Below, in pieces: positions 49,375-57,899 of a stretch of 64,000 nt of DNA. This DNA comes from Bradyrhizobium jicamae (GTDB taxonomy: Bacteria; Pseudomonadota; Alphaproteobacteria; Rhizobiales; Xanthobacteraceae). The stretch covers positions 65,495 through 129,494 of the forward strand of contig NZ_LLXZ01000141.1 in NCBI RefSeq assembly GCF_001440395.1, written 5' to 3'. The translations under genes were made by a program, and so were the position numbers. Below the pieces are notes generated by a model, which did no database searches, was not told the DNA's origin, and worked only from the letters and a program-made list of their open reading frames with translations. The first letter of the stretch is position 1. Each line of letters starts with the position of its first letter.

Positions 49375-49579
49375 CGGCCGTCGCGAGAAGATGCGGATGA
49401 TCGGCATTTCACCTGCAACCGCTGCGCGCTCGGGCGAATTCTGGTAAGTCAGGGTTCTTCGTTGGAACATCCCCCCGCAGAGTCAATGAACGCGTTACTT
49501 GTGTCGGTGTTATCTGCTATAGCGCCTGCACCAGCCGTTGATTTTACTGCAGAATTTTACGTAATGGAGCCTGGAAATC

Positions 49580-50896
49580 ATGTCGGGGACAGCGCCCGTG
49601 CCGCCCATCCAGTACATCGTTGAAGGCGGCCACCGGCTTTCGGGCACGATCGAGCCGTCCGGCAACAAGAATTCGGCGCTGCCGATCATCGCGGCCGCCC
49701 TGCTCACCGAGCATCCGGTGATGCTGGATAACGTGCCGCGCATCCGCGACACCGAGACGCTGGTCGAACTGATCCGCTCGGTTGGGGCCTCGGCCGAATG
49801 GAAGTCGCGCAATACGCTGGCGATCCACGCCAGGGAGGTTCGGGCCGCAGACCTCGATCCCGAGCTGTGCGCGCGCATCCGCGCCTCGATCCTGCTGGCC
49901 GGCCCGCTATTGGCGCGCTGCGGCGAGGTGGCGCTGCCGCCGCCCGGCGGCGACGTCATCGGCCGCCGCCGTCTCGACACGCATTTCCTCGCCTTCGAGC
50001 AGTTGGGCGCCACCGTCACCGCGACGCACCGGCTGGAGTTCCGCGCTGTCAGGCTGAAGGGCGCCGACGTCTTCCTCGACGAGCCCAGCGTCACCGCGAC
50101 CGAGAACGCGCTGGTCGCAGCCGTCGCCGCCCACGGCACCACATATCTGCGCAACGCGGCCTCCGAACCGCATGTGCAGGACCTCGCGCATTTCCTGGTC
50201 GCGCTCGGCGCCAGGATCGAGGGCATCGGCACCAACACCATCATCGTGCACGGGCCGGCAACGCTCGGCGGCGCCAGCTATTCGATCCAGCCCGACCATA
50301 TCGAGGTCGGCTCGCTGATCGGGCTTGCTGCAGTGACGCGCTCGCCGCTGCGCATCGCGAAGGCCGGCGTCGAGCATCTGCGTTCAATCCGGATGGGCTT
50401 TGAGCGGCTCGGCATCGTCTGCGGCGTCGAGGGCGACGATCTCGTGGTGCCGTCAGGCCAGACCATGAAGATCCACGACGATTTCGGCGGACATGTGCCG
50501 AAACTCGAGGACCAGCCCTGGCCGGCCTTCCCGGCCGACCTGATGTCGATTGCGATCGTGACCGCCACGCAGTGCGACGGCGTGATCCTGATGTTCGAGA
50601 AGATGTTCGAGTCGCGGATGTTCTTCGTTGACAAGCTGATCTCGATGGGCGCCCGTATCGTGCTGTGCGATCCGCATCGCGCCATCGTCGCCGGCCCGAG
50701 CCGGCTGCGCGGCGCGCTGATGACATCGCCCGATATCCGCGCCGGCATGGCCATGCTGCTGGCGGCCGTCGCGGCCGAGGGTACTTCAACCATCAACAAC
50801 GCCGATCAGATCGAGCGCGGCTATGAGCGCATCGAGGAACGGCTCAACGCGCTGGGCGCGAGAATCACCCGGGTGCCGGCACGCGACGGCCATTAG
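49580..50896 (+). CDS. MurA-like UDP-GlcNAc 1-carboxyvinyltransferase with Cys-to-Asp active site
   Basis: The 438-aa product matches MurA over its whole length: GNKNSALPIIAAALL (K30, N31), LPPPGGDVIGRRRLDTH, WPAFPADLMSIAIVTATQ and IERGYERIEERLNALGARI. MurA transfers enolpyruvate to UDP-GlcNAc in the first committed step of peptidoglycan synthesis. The position of the catalytic Cys115 of E. coli (GGCAIG) is Asp125 here (GGDVIG). Asp at this site keeps activity and prevents fosfomycin attachment, as known from mycobacteria and chlamydiae. Whether it is the only MurA of the cell cannot be seen. A MATE exporter gene follows after 53 bases. Confidence 0.9.
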   Translation: MSGTAPVPPIQYIVEGGHRLSGTIEPSGNKNSALPIIAAALLTEHPVMLDNVPRIRDTETLVELIRSVGASAEWKSRNTLAIHAREVRAADLDPELCARIRASILLAGPLLARCGEVALPPPGGDVIGRRRLDTHFLAFEQLGATVTATHRLEFRAVRLKGADVFLDEPSVTATENALVAAVAAHGTTYLRNAASEPHVQDLAHFLVALGARIEGIGTNTIIVHGPATLGGASYSIQPDHIEVGSLIGLAAVTRSPLRIAKAGVEHLRSIRMGFERLGIVCGVEGDDLVVPSGQTMKIHDDFGGHVPKLEDQPWPAFPADLMSIAIVTATQCDGVILMFEKMFESRMFFVDKLISMGARIVLCDPHRAIVAGPSRLRGALMTSPDIRAGMAMLLAAVAAEGTSTINNADQIERGYERIEERLNALGARITRVPARDGH

Positions 50897-50949
50897 GCCG
50901 CGGCCGCCGGCGTCACCTTTTCGACCTTCGCCGGTACTAATCTGTTGCA

Positions 50950-52356
50950 ATGACCTCGCTCGACAAAATCGAACGCGCCTCTGTTGCGCCGCCTGCCTCT
51001 GCGGCCGTGCCCGGCCGCCATCTCGCGATCGAACTCGCCGAGACGCTGAAGCTCGCGGTGCCGCTGGCGCTGACGCAGCTCGGACAGATCGCGATGATGA
51101 CGACCGATTTGGCGTTCATTGGCCGGTTCGGCAGCGAAACCGTGGCTGCGGCAGCCCTCGCCCACACAGTGTTCTTCGTCACCTTCACTTTCGGCATGGG
51201 CCTGGTGTCGGCCGTGGCGCCGCTGGCGGCACAGGCTTTTGGCGCGCGCGATCCGCGCATGGTGCGGCGGGCGCTGCGCGTCGGCTTGTGGGCGGCGCTG
51301 TTGATCGCACTGCCACTGATGGCGCTGCCATTCCGCGGCGAGGCGATCCTGATCGCACTCGGCCAGGCGCCGACGGCCGCCGCGCTCGCGCAGCAATACC
51401 TATTCGGCCTTGCCTGGGGCATCCTGCCGGCGCTGTGGTTCATCGCGATCCGCGGCTTCATGAGCGCGGTGAACCGGCCCGAGCCGGTGCTATGGATCAC
51501 GCTGGCCGCGATCCCGGCGAATGCATTGCTGGTCTATCTGCTGCTGTATGGGAAATGGGGCCTGCCCGAACTCGGGCTGTTCGGCGCGGGCCTTGCGACC
51601 AGCATGGTCAATCTCGGCACGTTTCTCGCCGGGCTGTGCTTCACCGCGCTGCGTCGACCGTTCCGGAAATATCACGTGCTCGGCAACATCTGGCGCATCG
51701 ACTGGCCGTTGATGGCGAAGCTCGTGATTGTCGGCGCGCCGATTTCGATGGCGTTTCTGCTGGAATACGGACTGTTCGGCGCAGCCGGCCTGCTGATGGG
51801 CCTGATCAGCACCACGGCGCTCGCGGCGCACCAGATTGCACTGCAGATTGCAGCCATCCTGTTCATGGTGCCGTTCGGAATCAGCATGGCAGCGACCGTC
51901 CGGGTCGGCCATGCGGTCGGGCGCCGCGACCGCGACGCCGTCAGGCGCGCAGGCTATGTGGCGATATTGCTCGGCGCTGCGTTCATGGCCACGATGACTT
52001 TCGCCGTGATCCTTGGACGGTTCCAGATTGCCGAGCTGTTCCTCGGCGAAGCCGTCGACGCGACCGCGACGTTGACGGCAACGCTGCTTCTGATCGGCTC
52101 CACCTTCTTTGTCGCTGATGGTATCCAGACCATCGCCGCCGGCGCGCTGCGCGGAATGAACGACACGCGCGTGCCACTCCTGTTCGCCATCTTCAGCTAC
52201 TGGCTGATCGGCTTTACTTCCGCCTGCGCGCTCGGGTTCTGGACGTCACTTGGCGCCAGTGGCGTCTGGGTCGGATTGTCGATCGGTACCTTCGTCTTCG
52301 CCGTTCTGCTCGTCTTGCGATTCCGGCTGCTGGCGAGCAGACTGCTGCCTCCATGA
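50950..52356 (+). CDS. MATE family efflux transporter
   Basis: The 468-aa membrane protein has twelve predicted helices in two halves. The first half begins LAVPLALTQLGQIAMMTTDLAFIGRFGSETVAAAALA and the second IVGAPISMAFLLEYGLFGAAGLLMG, with PFGISMAATVRVGHAVGRRD after helix 8. NorM-type MATE pumps exchange Na+ or H+ for organic cations and drugs. The stop overlaps the DUF2867 start by ATGA. Substrates are unknown; the MurA-like gene in front of it invites an antibiotic-resistance reading. Confidence 0.92.
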   Translation: MTSLDKIERASVAPPASAAVPGRHLAIELAETLKLAVPLALTQLGQIAMMTTDLAFIGRFGSETVAAAALAHTVFFVTFTFGMGLVSAVAPLAAQAFGARDPRMVRRALRVGLWAALLIALPLMALPFRGEAILIALGQAPTAAALAQQYLFGLAWGILPALWFIAIRGFMSAVNRPEPVLWITLAAIPANALLVYLLLYGKWGLPELGLFGAGLATSMVNLGTFLAGLCFTALRRPFRKYHVLGNIWRIDWPLMAKLVIVGAPISMAFLLEYGLFGAAGLLMGLISTTALAAHQIALQIAAILFMVPFGISMAATVRVGHAVGRRDRDAVRRAGYVAILLGAAFMATMTFAVILGRFQIAELFLGEAVDATATLTATLLLIGSTFFVADGIQTIAAGALRGMNDTRVPLLFAIFSYWLIGFTSACALGFWTSLGASGVWVGLSIGTFVFAVLLVLRFRLLASRLLPP

Positions 52357-52826
52357 CTGTCCGCGAAGTCACCCCTGCCGTCGATACCGATGCGCTGCTG
52401 GCCGGCGCGCAATTCGCCGACGCGTTCCAGATTGAAATCGACGATCGTAATCTCGACGCCCGCCGCGCGGCCGAGCTGATGATGGCGCGGCAGCCGGGAT
52501 GGGCCGAGGCACTGCTGTCGTTGCGAAACTTCCTGGTGGCGCCGCTCGGGCTGAAAACGTCGGGCGCCACTCCAAGCGCGCCGCGGGACATGATCGGTAT
52601 CTTTCCGATCGTGAGCGAAACGTCCGACCGCGTGATCGCCGGCTTCAACGACCGCCATCTCGATTTCCGCGTCGTGGTGGACGTTACGGCGCCCGGCGGC
52701 ACGAGGCAGGTCACCGCCACGACGCTGGTCAAGACGCACAACTGGCTCGGCCGGACCTATCTCGCGATCATCATGCCGTTTCATCGGCTGATCGTGCCGA
52801 CCCTGCTGCGCCAGGTTGCGGCCTGA
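52353..52826 (+). CDS. DUF2867 family protein
   Basis: The 157-aa product has the DUF2867 pattern: ADAFQIEIDDRNLDARRAAELMM, FLVAPLGLKT, GIFPIVSETSDRVIAGFNDRHLDFRVVVDV and VKTHNWLGRTYLAIIMPFHRLIVPTLLRQ. The fold is probably START/SRPBCC-like, with a C-terminal amphipathic helix that may touch the membrane. Function is unknown. It is translationally coupled to the MATE gene. Confidence 0.85.
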   Translation: MTVREVTPAVDTDALLAGAQFADAFQIEIDDRNLDARRAAELMMARQPGWAEALLSLRNFLVAPLGLKTSGATPSAPRDMIGIFPIVSETSDRVIAGFNDRHLDFRVVVDVTAPGGTRQVTATTLVKTHNWLGRTYLAIIMPFHRLIVPTLLRQVAA

Positions 52827-52913
52827 AAGCCGGCATATCCTTTTCCGACACGATAGACGTGTCGCAATATCAGTGATTTGCTCGGATCGTCTATGCGAGC
52901 CGCGGTACACTCA

Positions 52914-53564
52914 ATGACATTATCGGTCGATCTCTTCTTTTCCTTTCGCAGTCCCTACAGCTATCTGGCGCTGCCAAAAACCATGCAGATGGCCGCCGAC
53001 TACGACGTGACGGTCAATCTGCGCCCGGTCTATCCGATCGCGGTGCGCATTCCCGGCTTCTTCAAGCGCGCCAATCCGCAGTTTGCGCGCTATGTAGTGC
53101 TCGACAGCAGCCGCGTCGCCCAACGCGAAAACATCCCGTTCCGCTTTCCGCGGCCGGACCCGATCGTGCAGGACATGACGACGCTCGATGTCGCCGAGCA
53201 CCAGCCCTACATCCATCGCCTGACCCGGCTCGGCGCTGCCGCGCAAGCCGACGGGCGCTCGCTGCCGTTCACGCGCGCCATCAGCCGGGTGCTGTGGGAT
53301 GGCAGCGTCGCCAGCTGGAACGAAGGCGACCATCTGGCCAGGGCTGCGGCGGAAGCCGGCTTCGATCTCGCCGCCATGGACGCGGCCATTACGGCTGATC
53401 CCGACCGCTACGAGCAGATCATTGCCGGCAACGAGCAGGCCCATGCCGCATCGGGCCATTGGGGCGTGCCGACCTTCGTGTTCGAGAACGAGCCGTTCTT
53501 CGGTCAGGACCGCATCGATCTCCTGATCTGGCGCATGGAAGGCAAGGGCCTGAAGCGCCGATAG
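52914..53564 (+). CDS. DsbA-fold 2-hydroxychromene-2-carboxylate isomerase-like protein
   Basis: About 216 residues in the HCCA isomerase/GST-kappa family. The N-terminal strand (LSVDLFFSFRSPYSYLALPKT) carries the SPYS motif with the catalytic Ser and Tyr, and WGVPTFVFENEPFFGQDRIDLL is the cis-Pro region. These glutathione-linked enzymes act in naphthalene-type aromatic degradation. No other degradation gene is close, so the substrate is open. ATG codons at 52893 and 52914 are both possible; I chose the second because the conserved region starts there. Confidence 0.85.
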   Translation: MTLSVDLFFSFRSPYSYLALPKTMQMAADYDVTVNLRPVYPIAVRIPGFFKRANPQFARYVVLDSSRVAQRENIPFRFPRPDPIVQDMTTLDVAEHQPYIHRLTRLGAAAQADGRSLPFTRAISRVLWDGSVASWNEGDHLARAAAEAGFDLAAMDAAITADPDRYEQIIAGNEQAHAASGHWGVPTFVFENEPFFGQDRIDLLIWRMEGKGLKRR

Positions 53565-53658
53565 CGCATGAACCGAAATCTCCGGACCGGCGACTGACGC
53601 TTGCCAGCCTGGGCCGCCTGCGGGCGCGCGACGGCTCCCGCCGCGTTCGGAGACCTCC

Positions 53659-54984
53659 ATGTATCTTGCCAAGTTCTTTCACCGCTCGCCCGGCGACGAT
53701 GATCGTGAACTGCTCTTGATGCCAGGCGGCGATCCGGTGATCGCGGGCAAATACATGGACGAGGGACGGCAGACCAAGCGCAAGGATTTCCTGCGCAAGG
53801 AATTTTCCAGCATGAAAGGGGCGGCCGCCGCCTATCGACGCCATGTCGCCGAACTGGTCGCGGCGGGCTATGTGGAAACCACCCACACAAAATATACGCT
53901 GCGCAATCTGCTGCCCGATCCGCAGCCAAAGCCCGAATGGCAGAAGGGCCTTGACGATCTGATGATCGCGGCGCTGAGCGCGCCGGTCAAGGAGCAGCAC
54001 AAGCGCCTTGTCGCGCTGGAAAATACCCCGGCGGCGCACGAGCCGCTCTATCTCTGGCTCGCGGCACATCACGCTTACGCCGCCGACGAGGATAGCACAA
54101 CGACCCTCCGGCTGGCCGAACAGGCCCGCGACACGCTGGCCTCGCGCCGGGCCGGCAAGGCGCCGCACTATGCCTGGTCGATCGCGGAGTCCGACCTCGA
54201 AGCAAGGATTTTCGAGGTGCTGAGTTTGGCGCATCTTCAGGCCGGCGATCCGGCCCAGGCGTTGGCCGCGATCGAGCAGGCCTGCGAGATCGAGCCTAGC
54301 CAGGACCGTGGCGGCCAGCGCGCCACTATCATCTGCGATCACTTCCCGGAGCGCCAGGAAGAAGCGTTCGACGATGCTTTCAAATACGCCGAGTTCGGCG
54401 GCTATGAGGACATCGTTGATCGGCCGGCCTATGCCGAGTATCTGGCGCGGCGCAAGCGCAAATCGAAATCCGGAAAGGGCTGGCGCTGGGGTACCAGGAA
54501 GCCCGCGACAGCGGCCGAGTTGGCCAACGCTGAATCCGCGCTCGGGGCTGAACTTCCCGCCGATTATCGCAAATTCCTCGGCAAGTTCGGCGCCTGCGAC
54601 TTGCAGGTGAGGCTGCCGGAGCATTCCAATGAACTGCGTTTCCTTGCCCCGTCCAGGCTGGCCGAGCAGCGCGACAATTTGTACAGGTACATCACGCGCA
54701 TCGAAAAGGATCCGCAGACAGTCACGGATTACTTCCGCAACGAATACAGCATCTCGGTGCGCGATCTCGTTCCTGTTGCCGAACCCGTCCAGTATAGCCG
54801 CTGCGTAGCAATCCATCTCGGAAAGGGCGAGCGCTACGGCTGGTGCTTCCACTGGGACCATGACGGTTCGTGGGAGCTGGACCACGCCACGCCGAACTTC
54901 GACACCGCCATAAAGACGCTTACCTCGGGTATCGAGCGGCGCGATACAACGATCCTCGGCTTTCTCGGCATCTACATTGACTAA
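53659..54984 (+). CDS. SMI1/KNR4 domain protein with WGR-like N-terminus
   Basis: The 441-aa product has three parts. Residues 1-75 resemble a WGR-like domain (YLAKFFHRSPGDDDRELLL, YRRHVAELVAAGYVET). Residues 90-250 are helical, with TPR-like pairs (LAHLQAGDPAQALAAIEQACEIEPS). Residues 285-441 match SMI1/KNR4 (ATAAELANAESALGAELPADYRKFLGKFGAC, GWCFHWDHDGSWELDH). SMI1/KNR4 domains are common in immunity proteins against polymorphic toxins and in regulatory proteins. No toxin gene is adjacent. Function unknown. A strong terminator follows directly. Confidence 0.75.
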   Translation: MYLAKFFHRSPGDDDRELLLMPGGDPVIAGKYMDEGRQTKRKDFLRKEFSSMKGAAAAYRRHVAELVAAGYVETTHTKYTLRNLLPDPQPKPEWQKGLDDLMIAALSAPVKEQHKRLVALENTPAAHEPLYLWLAAHHAYAADEDSTTTLRLAEQARDTLASRRAGKAPHYAWSIAESDLEARIFEVLSLAHLQAGDPAQALAAIEQACEIEPSQDRGGQRATIICDHFPERQEEAFDDAFKYAEFGGYEDIVDRPAYAEYLARRKRKSKSGKGWRWGTRKPATAAELANAESALGAELPADYRKFLGKFGACDLQVRLPEHSNELRFLAPSRLAEQRDNLYRYITRIEKDPQTVTDYFRNEYSISVRDLVPVAEPVQYSRCVAIHLGKGERYGWCFHWDHDGSWELDHATPNFDTAIKTLTSGIERRDTTILGFLGIYID

Positions 54985-55030
54985 AGCGTGATGACGTTTC
55001 TTCGAATCGTCATCACGCTTTATCTTTTTG
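54983..55030 (+). terminator. Rho-independent terminator
   Basis: AAAGCGTGATGACG and CGTCATCACGCTTT form a perfect 14-bp stem, with TATCTTTTTGTTT following. The stem overlaps the TAA of the SMI1/KNR4 gene. Confidence 0.88.
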
Positions 55031-55033
55031 TTT

Positions 55034-55082
55034 GAGCATGATCTTTTCGGAAAACCGCTACACACTTTTCCGGATCATGCTC
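55034..55082. repeat. GAGCATGATCTTTTC palindromic element
   Basis: GAGCATGATC on the left and GATCATGCTC on the right are complementary, with TTTTCGGAAAA inside. A degraded relative lies near 11056-11083. The right end touches the stop of the FUSC gene. Confidence 0.8.
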
Positions 55083-56197
55083 TAGGCCTTTGCGGGGGAC
55101 ACCGTCTCGCACCATTCGGCATGACAGCGATCAAGGTCGGTGAGATTCTGCCGCATCTGCTCCAGCGAGAATCCCAGCGCGAAGAAGCGTTCCGCCACGT
55201 CGACCGGCACGCCGCGGGTCAAGCCGTCGCTGCGTAACGCGGCGACCTCAGCAGCATAGGCCTGCAGCGCTGCATCGACGGACCGAATGTCCACGGCGCC
55301 ATTGCCGCTGCGTAACGACGCAGCCGCCGCGCGCATATAGTCGACGATCGCTTTGCTGACCTCCGACAGTGGGCGCGCCAGCCTCGCCTGCACGTTGGCC
55401 GGCAGCGGCACCACGCTGGCGCGGCCGATCATCACGACATCGTGGCGCAGGCGCTGGATGGTGCGCAGCAAGGGGCCGGTGTCCGGCCCCGACGACAGGT
55501 GAGCCCCACGTTCGCGCTCGGCTTCCAGACCGGTCGCATGGAGGCTCGTCATCGCGGTGCCGATGCCATCCTGGATACGATGCAGGGCGTCGTTATCGAG
55601 CCCGCGTGTCAGCCCCGCGAGCAATTCAGCGAATGCCGCGGCCAGCAGTTCCAAAAGCTGCGCCGCATTGATTCGGATCTGACTGATCGCCCGCGACGGC
55701 AACACCAGGAATGAGACCACGAGCCCGGTGAGTGCGCCGACGGCGACCTCGAGCAACCGGTCTATGGTGGAATCCAGCGGATTGGCGTGGTTCATCGCCG
55801 GCACCAGCAACACGATCACCGCCGTTACCGTGGCGGCACTCAGGCTGGGATTGACGGCCCCGATGAACGCCATCGGCGCGACCGTGAGTACCAATAGCGC
55901 CAGCAATCCACCTTCGCCGGAATGCGGGATCAGCATTGCAATGGCACCGCCATAGGCCGCGCCGCCGATCGTGCCGAGCATGTAATCGCGCGTTGCCTTC
56001 AGCGATCGGCCGACACTCATCTGGGTGACGATCAGCGAGGTCAGCACCGCCCATAACGGTAGCATCAGATGCAACGCCCTGGCGATCGCATAGGCCGCAA
56101 CCGCGGCAACCGCGAGCCTGACCGCAAGCGACAGTTGCGTCTTCCGCGCTCCGATCGCGTCAAGCATGCGTTTTACGAAGGCCATCATGCGCTGCAT
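55082..56197 (-). CDS. FUSC family membrane protein
   Basis: The 371-aa protein has about six N-terminal membrane helices (residues 25-180: LSLAVRLAVAAVAAYAIARALHL, GTIGGAAYGGAIAMLIP, VGALTGLVVSFLVLPSRA) and a helical cytoplasmic half. This is the layout of FUSC/AaeB-like aromatic acid exporters, though only half the usual length, so it may dimerise. The substrate is not known. It converges with the SMI1/KNR4 gene and diverges from the MmgE/PrpD gene. Confidence 0.85.
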   Translation of the reverse strand: MQRMMAFVKRMLDAIGARKTQLSLAVRLAVAAVAAYAIARALHLMLPLWAVLTSLIVTQMSVGRSLKATRDYMLGTIGGAAYGGAIAMLIPHSGEGGLLALLVLTVAPMAFIGAVNPSLSAATVTAVIVLLVPAMNHANPLDSTIDRLLEVAVGALTGLVVSFLVLPSRAISQIRINAAQLLELLAAAFAELLAGLTRGLDNDALHRIQDGIGTAMTSLHATGLEAERERGAHLSSGPDTGPLLRTIQRLRHDVVMIGRASVVPLPANVQARLARPLSEVSKAIVDYMRAAAASLRSGNGAVDIRSVDAALQAYAAEVAALRSDGLTRGVPVDVAERFFALGFSLEQMRQNLTDLDRCHAEWCETVSPAKA

Positions 56198-56321
56198 CCC
56201 GGAATCTGCGAGCCATGCCTGTGCTAGACGACATCAGGCATAGCTGATGCCCGCGACAGGGAGGCGGCTTGAAAGGTCAAGTCGGCCCGCCTACCCTGCC
56301 CGGCAAATACGAGGAAACACG

Positions 56322-57692
56322 ATGGCCCACGAAACCGCAACGCTCGCAGCCTATGTCGCCGACCTCAAATTCGAAGATATCCCGCCGCAGGTGCTGGAAC
56401 GCGCCAAGGTGCTGACGCTCGATTTCCTCGGCAGCACGATCCGGGCGCGGCGCGATGCGGAATCGACCCCGTCGTTACTGAAGATGCTGGAAGCGCTGGC
56501 GCTGGACGGCAAGGGTGAAGCCACCGTGTTCGGCGACAGCAAGACCTGGACGCCGGCGGTTGCCGCGCTGCTCAACGGCGCGCTCGGCCATTCGCTGGAT
56601 TTCGACGACACGCATGCGGACTCGTCGCTGCATCCGAGTGCGCCCGTGGTGCCGGCGGCGTTTGCGGTTGGTGAAATGGTCGGTGCCTCCGGGCGCGACG
56701 TGCTGACTGCGATCGTGGCCGGCTATGAAGTGTGCTGCCGCCTCGGCAACGCGCTCGATCCCACCTCGCATTATGCGCGGGGCTTCCATCCGACCGCGAC
56801 GGCAGGAACCTATGGCGCAGCCGCGGCGGCGGGGAAGCTGTTCGGCCTCTCGAAGGACCAGATCATCTCGGCCTTCGGCGTTTCCGGCAGCCAGGCCGCG
56901 GGCTCGCTGCAATTCCTCGTCAACGGCGCCTGGAACAAACGCTATCAGGTGGGGGCGTCGGCAATGAACGGCGTGATCGCCGCCACGCTCGCGCGCAACG
57001 ATTTCGTCGGCTCGACGGAATCGGTCGAAGGCAAGCATGGCCTCCTCGTCGGCTACAGCGACGACGCCCACCCGGACAAGGCGACGGCCGGCCTCGGCAA
57101 GACCTATGAGACGCTCAAGATCGGCGTGAAGCCGTATCCGAGCTGCCGCTATACCCATGCGGCGCTGGATGCGCTGATCGCGATGCGGCGGGAGCACAAT
57201 CTGACGCCGGACCAGATCAAGCGCGTCGAGATCGGCCTGCATCGCAACGGCATCACGCTGACCGGCGACGCCGCCACCAAGCGCCATCCGACTTCGATCG
57301 TCGGCGGGCAGTTCTCGATGTTCTTCACCGGCGCGCTCGCACTCGATCAGGGCAGCTTCGGCTGGGACGATTACGACCGGCTTGGCGATACGGCGGTGAA
57401 TGCGCTCGCCGACAAGTTCGACGTGGTGCAGGACGATCGCCTCGAGATCGGCCGCACCCACCCCTTCGGCGCACGTGTTTCCATCACCACCGACGACGGC
57501 GTGCATGAGCGGCTCTATGCCGACCCTTCCGGCGAGCCGGATTCGTTTCCGGACGCACAGGCGATGCAGCAGAAATTCCTCACCCTCGCCCGCCCCGTGC
57601 TGAACGGCCGCGCCGACCAGCTTGCCGATGCGATCCTGTCGCTGGAGCGATTCGATCGCGTCGAGAAGGCCACGCAGCTGGGGCGGCAGTAG
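56322..57692 (+). CDS. MmgE/PrpD family protein
   Basis: The 456-aa product starts at the ATG after GAGGAAACAC. It shows the family pattern: LTLDFLGSTIRAR, GALGHSLDFDDTHADSSLHPSAPVVPAA, GFHPTATAGTYGAAAAAGKLFGLS and KPYPSCRYTHAALDAL. MmgE/PrpD proteins include 2-methylcitrate dehydratase and aconitate decarboxylase. PrpB and PrpC genes are not nearby, so the substrate may be different. It is a single-gene unit followed by a pair of repeat elements. Confidence 0.88.
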   Translation: MAHETATLAAYVADLKFEDIPPQVLERAKVLTLDFLGSTIRARRDAESTPSLLKMLEALALDGKGEATVFGDSKTWTPAVAALLNGALGHSLDFDDTHADSSLHPSAPVVPAAFAVGEMVGASGRDVLTAIVAGYEVCCRLGNALDPTSHYARGFHPTATAGTYGAAAAAGKLFGLSKDQIISAFGVSGSQAAGSLQFLVNGAWNKRYQVGASAMNGVIAATLARNDFVGSTESVEGKHGLLVGYSDDAHPDKATAGLGKTYETLKIGVKPYPSCRYTHAALDALIAMRREHNLTPDQIKRVEIGLHRNGITLTGDAATKRHPTSIVGGQFSMFFTGALALDQGSFGWDDYDRLGDTAVNALADKFDVVQDDRLEIGRTHPFGARVSITTDDGVHERLYADPSGEPDSFPDAQAMQQKFLTLARPVLNGRADQLADAILSLERFDRVEKATQLGRQ

Positions 57693-57724
57693 TAGCGAGC
57701 CAGCATCAACATCAGCGGTGTACC

Positions 57725-57791
57725 TCTCTCCCCTTGTGGAAGAGGGTGGATCAATCGCGCGAAGCGCGATTGAGACGGGTGAGGGGTTCTC
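57725..57791 (+). repeat. CTCTCCCCTTGTGGAAGAG element, left copy of a gene-free pair
   Basis: The same family as the elements around the DUF559 gene, with dyad AATCGCGC-GAA-GCGCGATT inside and the end GACGGGTGAGGGGTTCTC. The inverted partner is 37 bases away at 57829-57878. Confidence 0.85.
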
Positions 57792-57828
57792 TCCGCGGGT
57801 GAACCTCTCGCATTGGAGTTCGCGGATA

Positions 57829-57878
57829 GAACCCCTCATCCGGCGCTTCGCGCCACCTTCTCCCACAAGGGGAGAAGG
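57829..57878 (-). repeat. CTCTCCCCTTGTGGAAGAG element, right copy (inverted)
   Basis: It begins GAACCCCTCATCCG and ends CCACAAGGGGAGAAGG, the reverse complement of the left copy's ends. It lies between the convergent MmgE/PrpD and serine hydrolase genes. Confidence 0.85.
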
Positions 57879-57899
57879 AAGAATCACCCCGCATCACGC

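Noticed and set aside
50823-52118. 431-codon plus-strand frame
   Set aside because: Out-of-frame shadow of the MATE gene; Arg-rich and without membrane segments.
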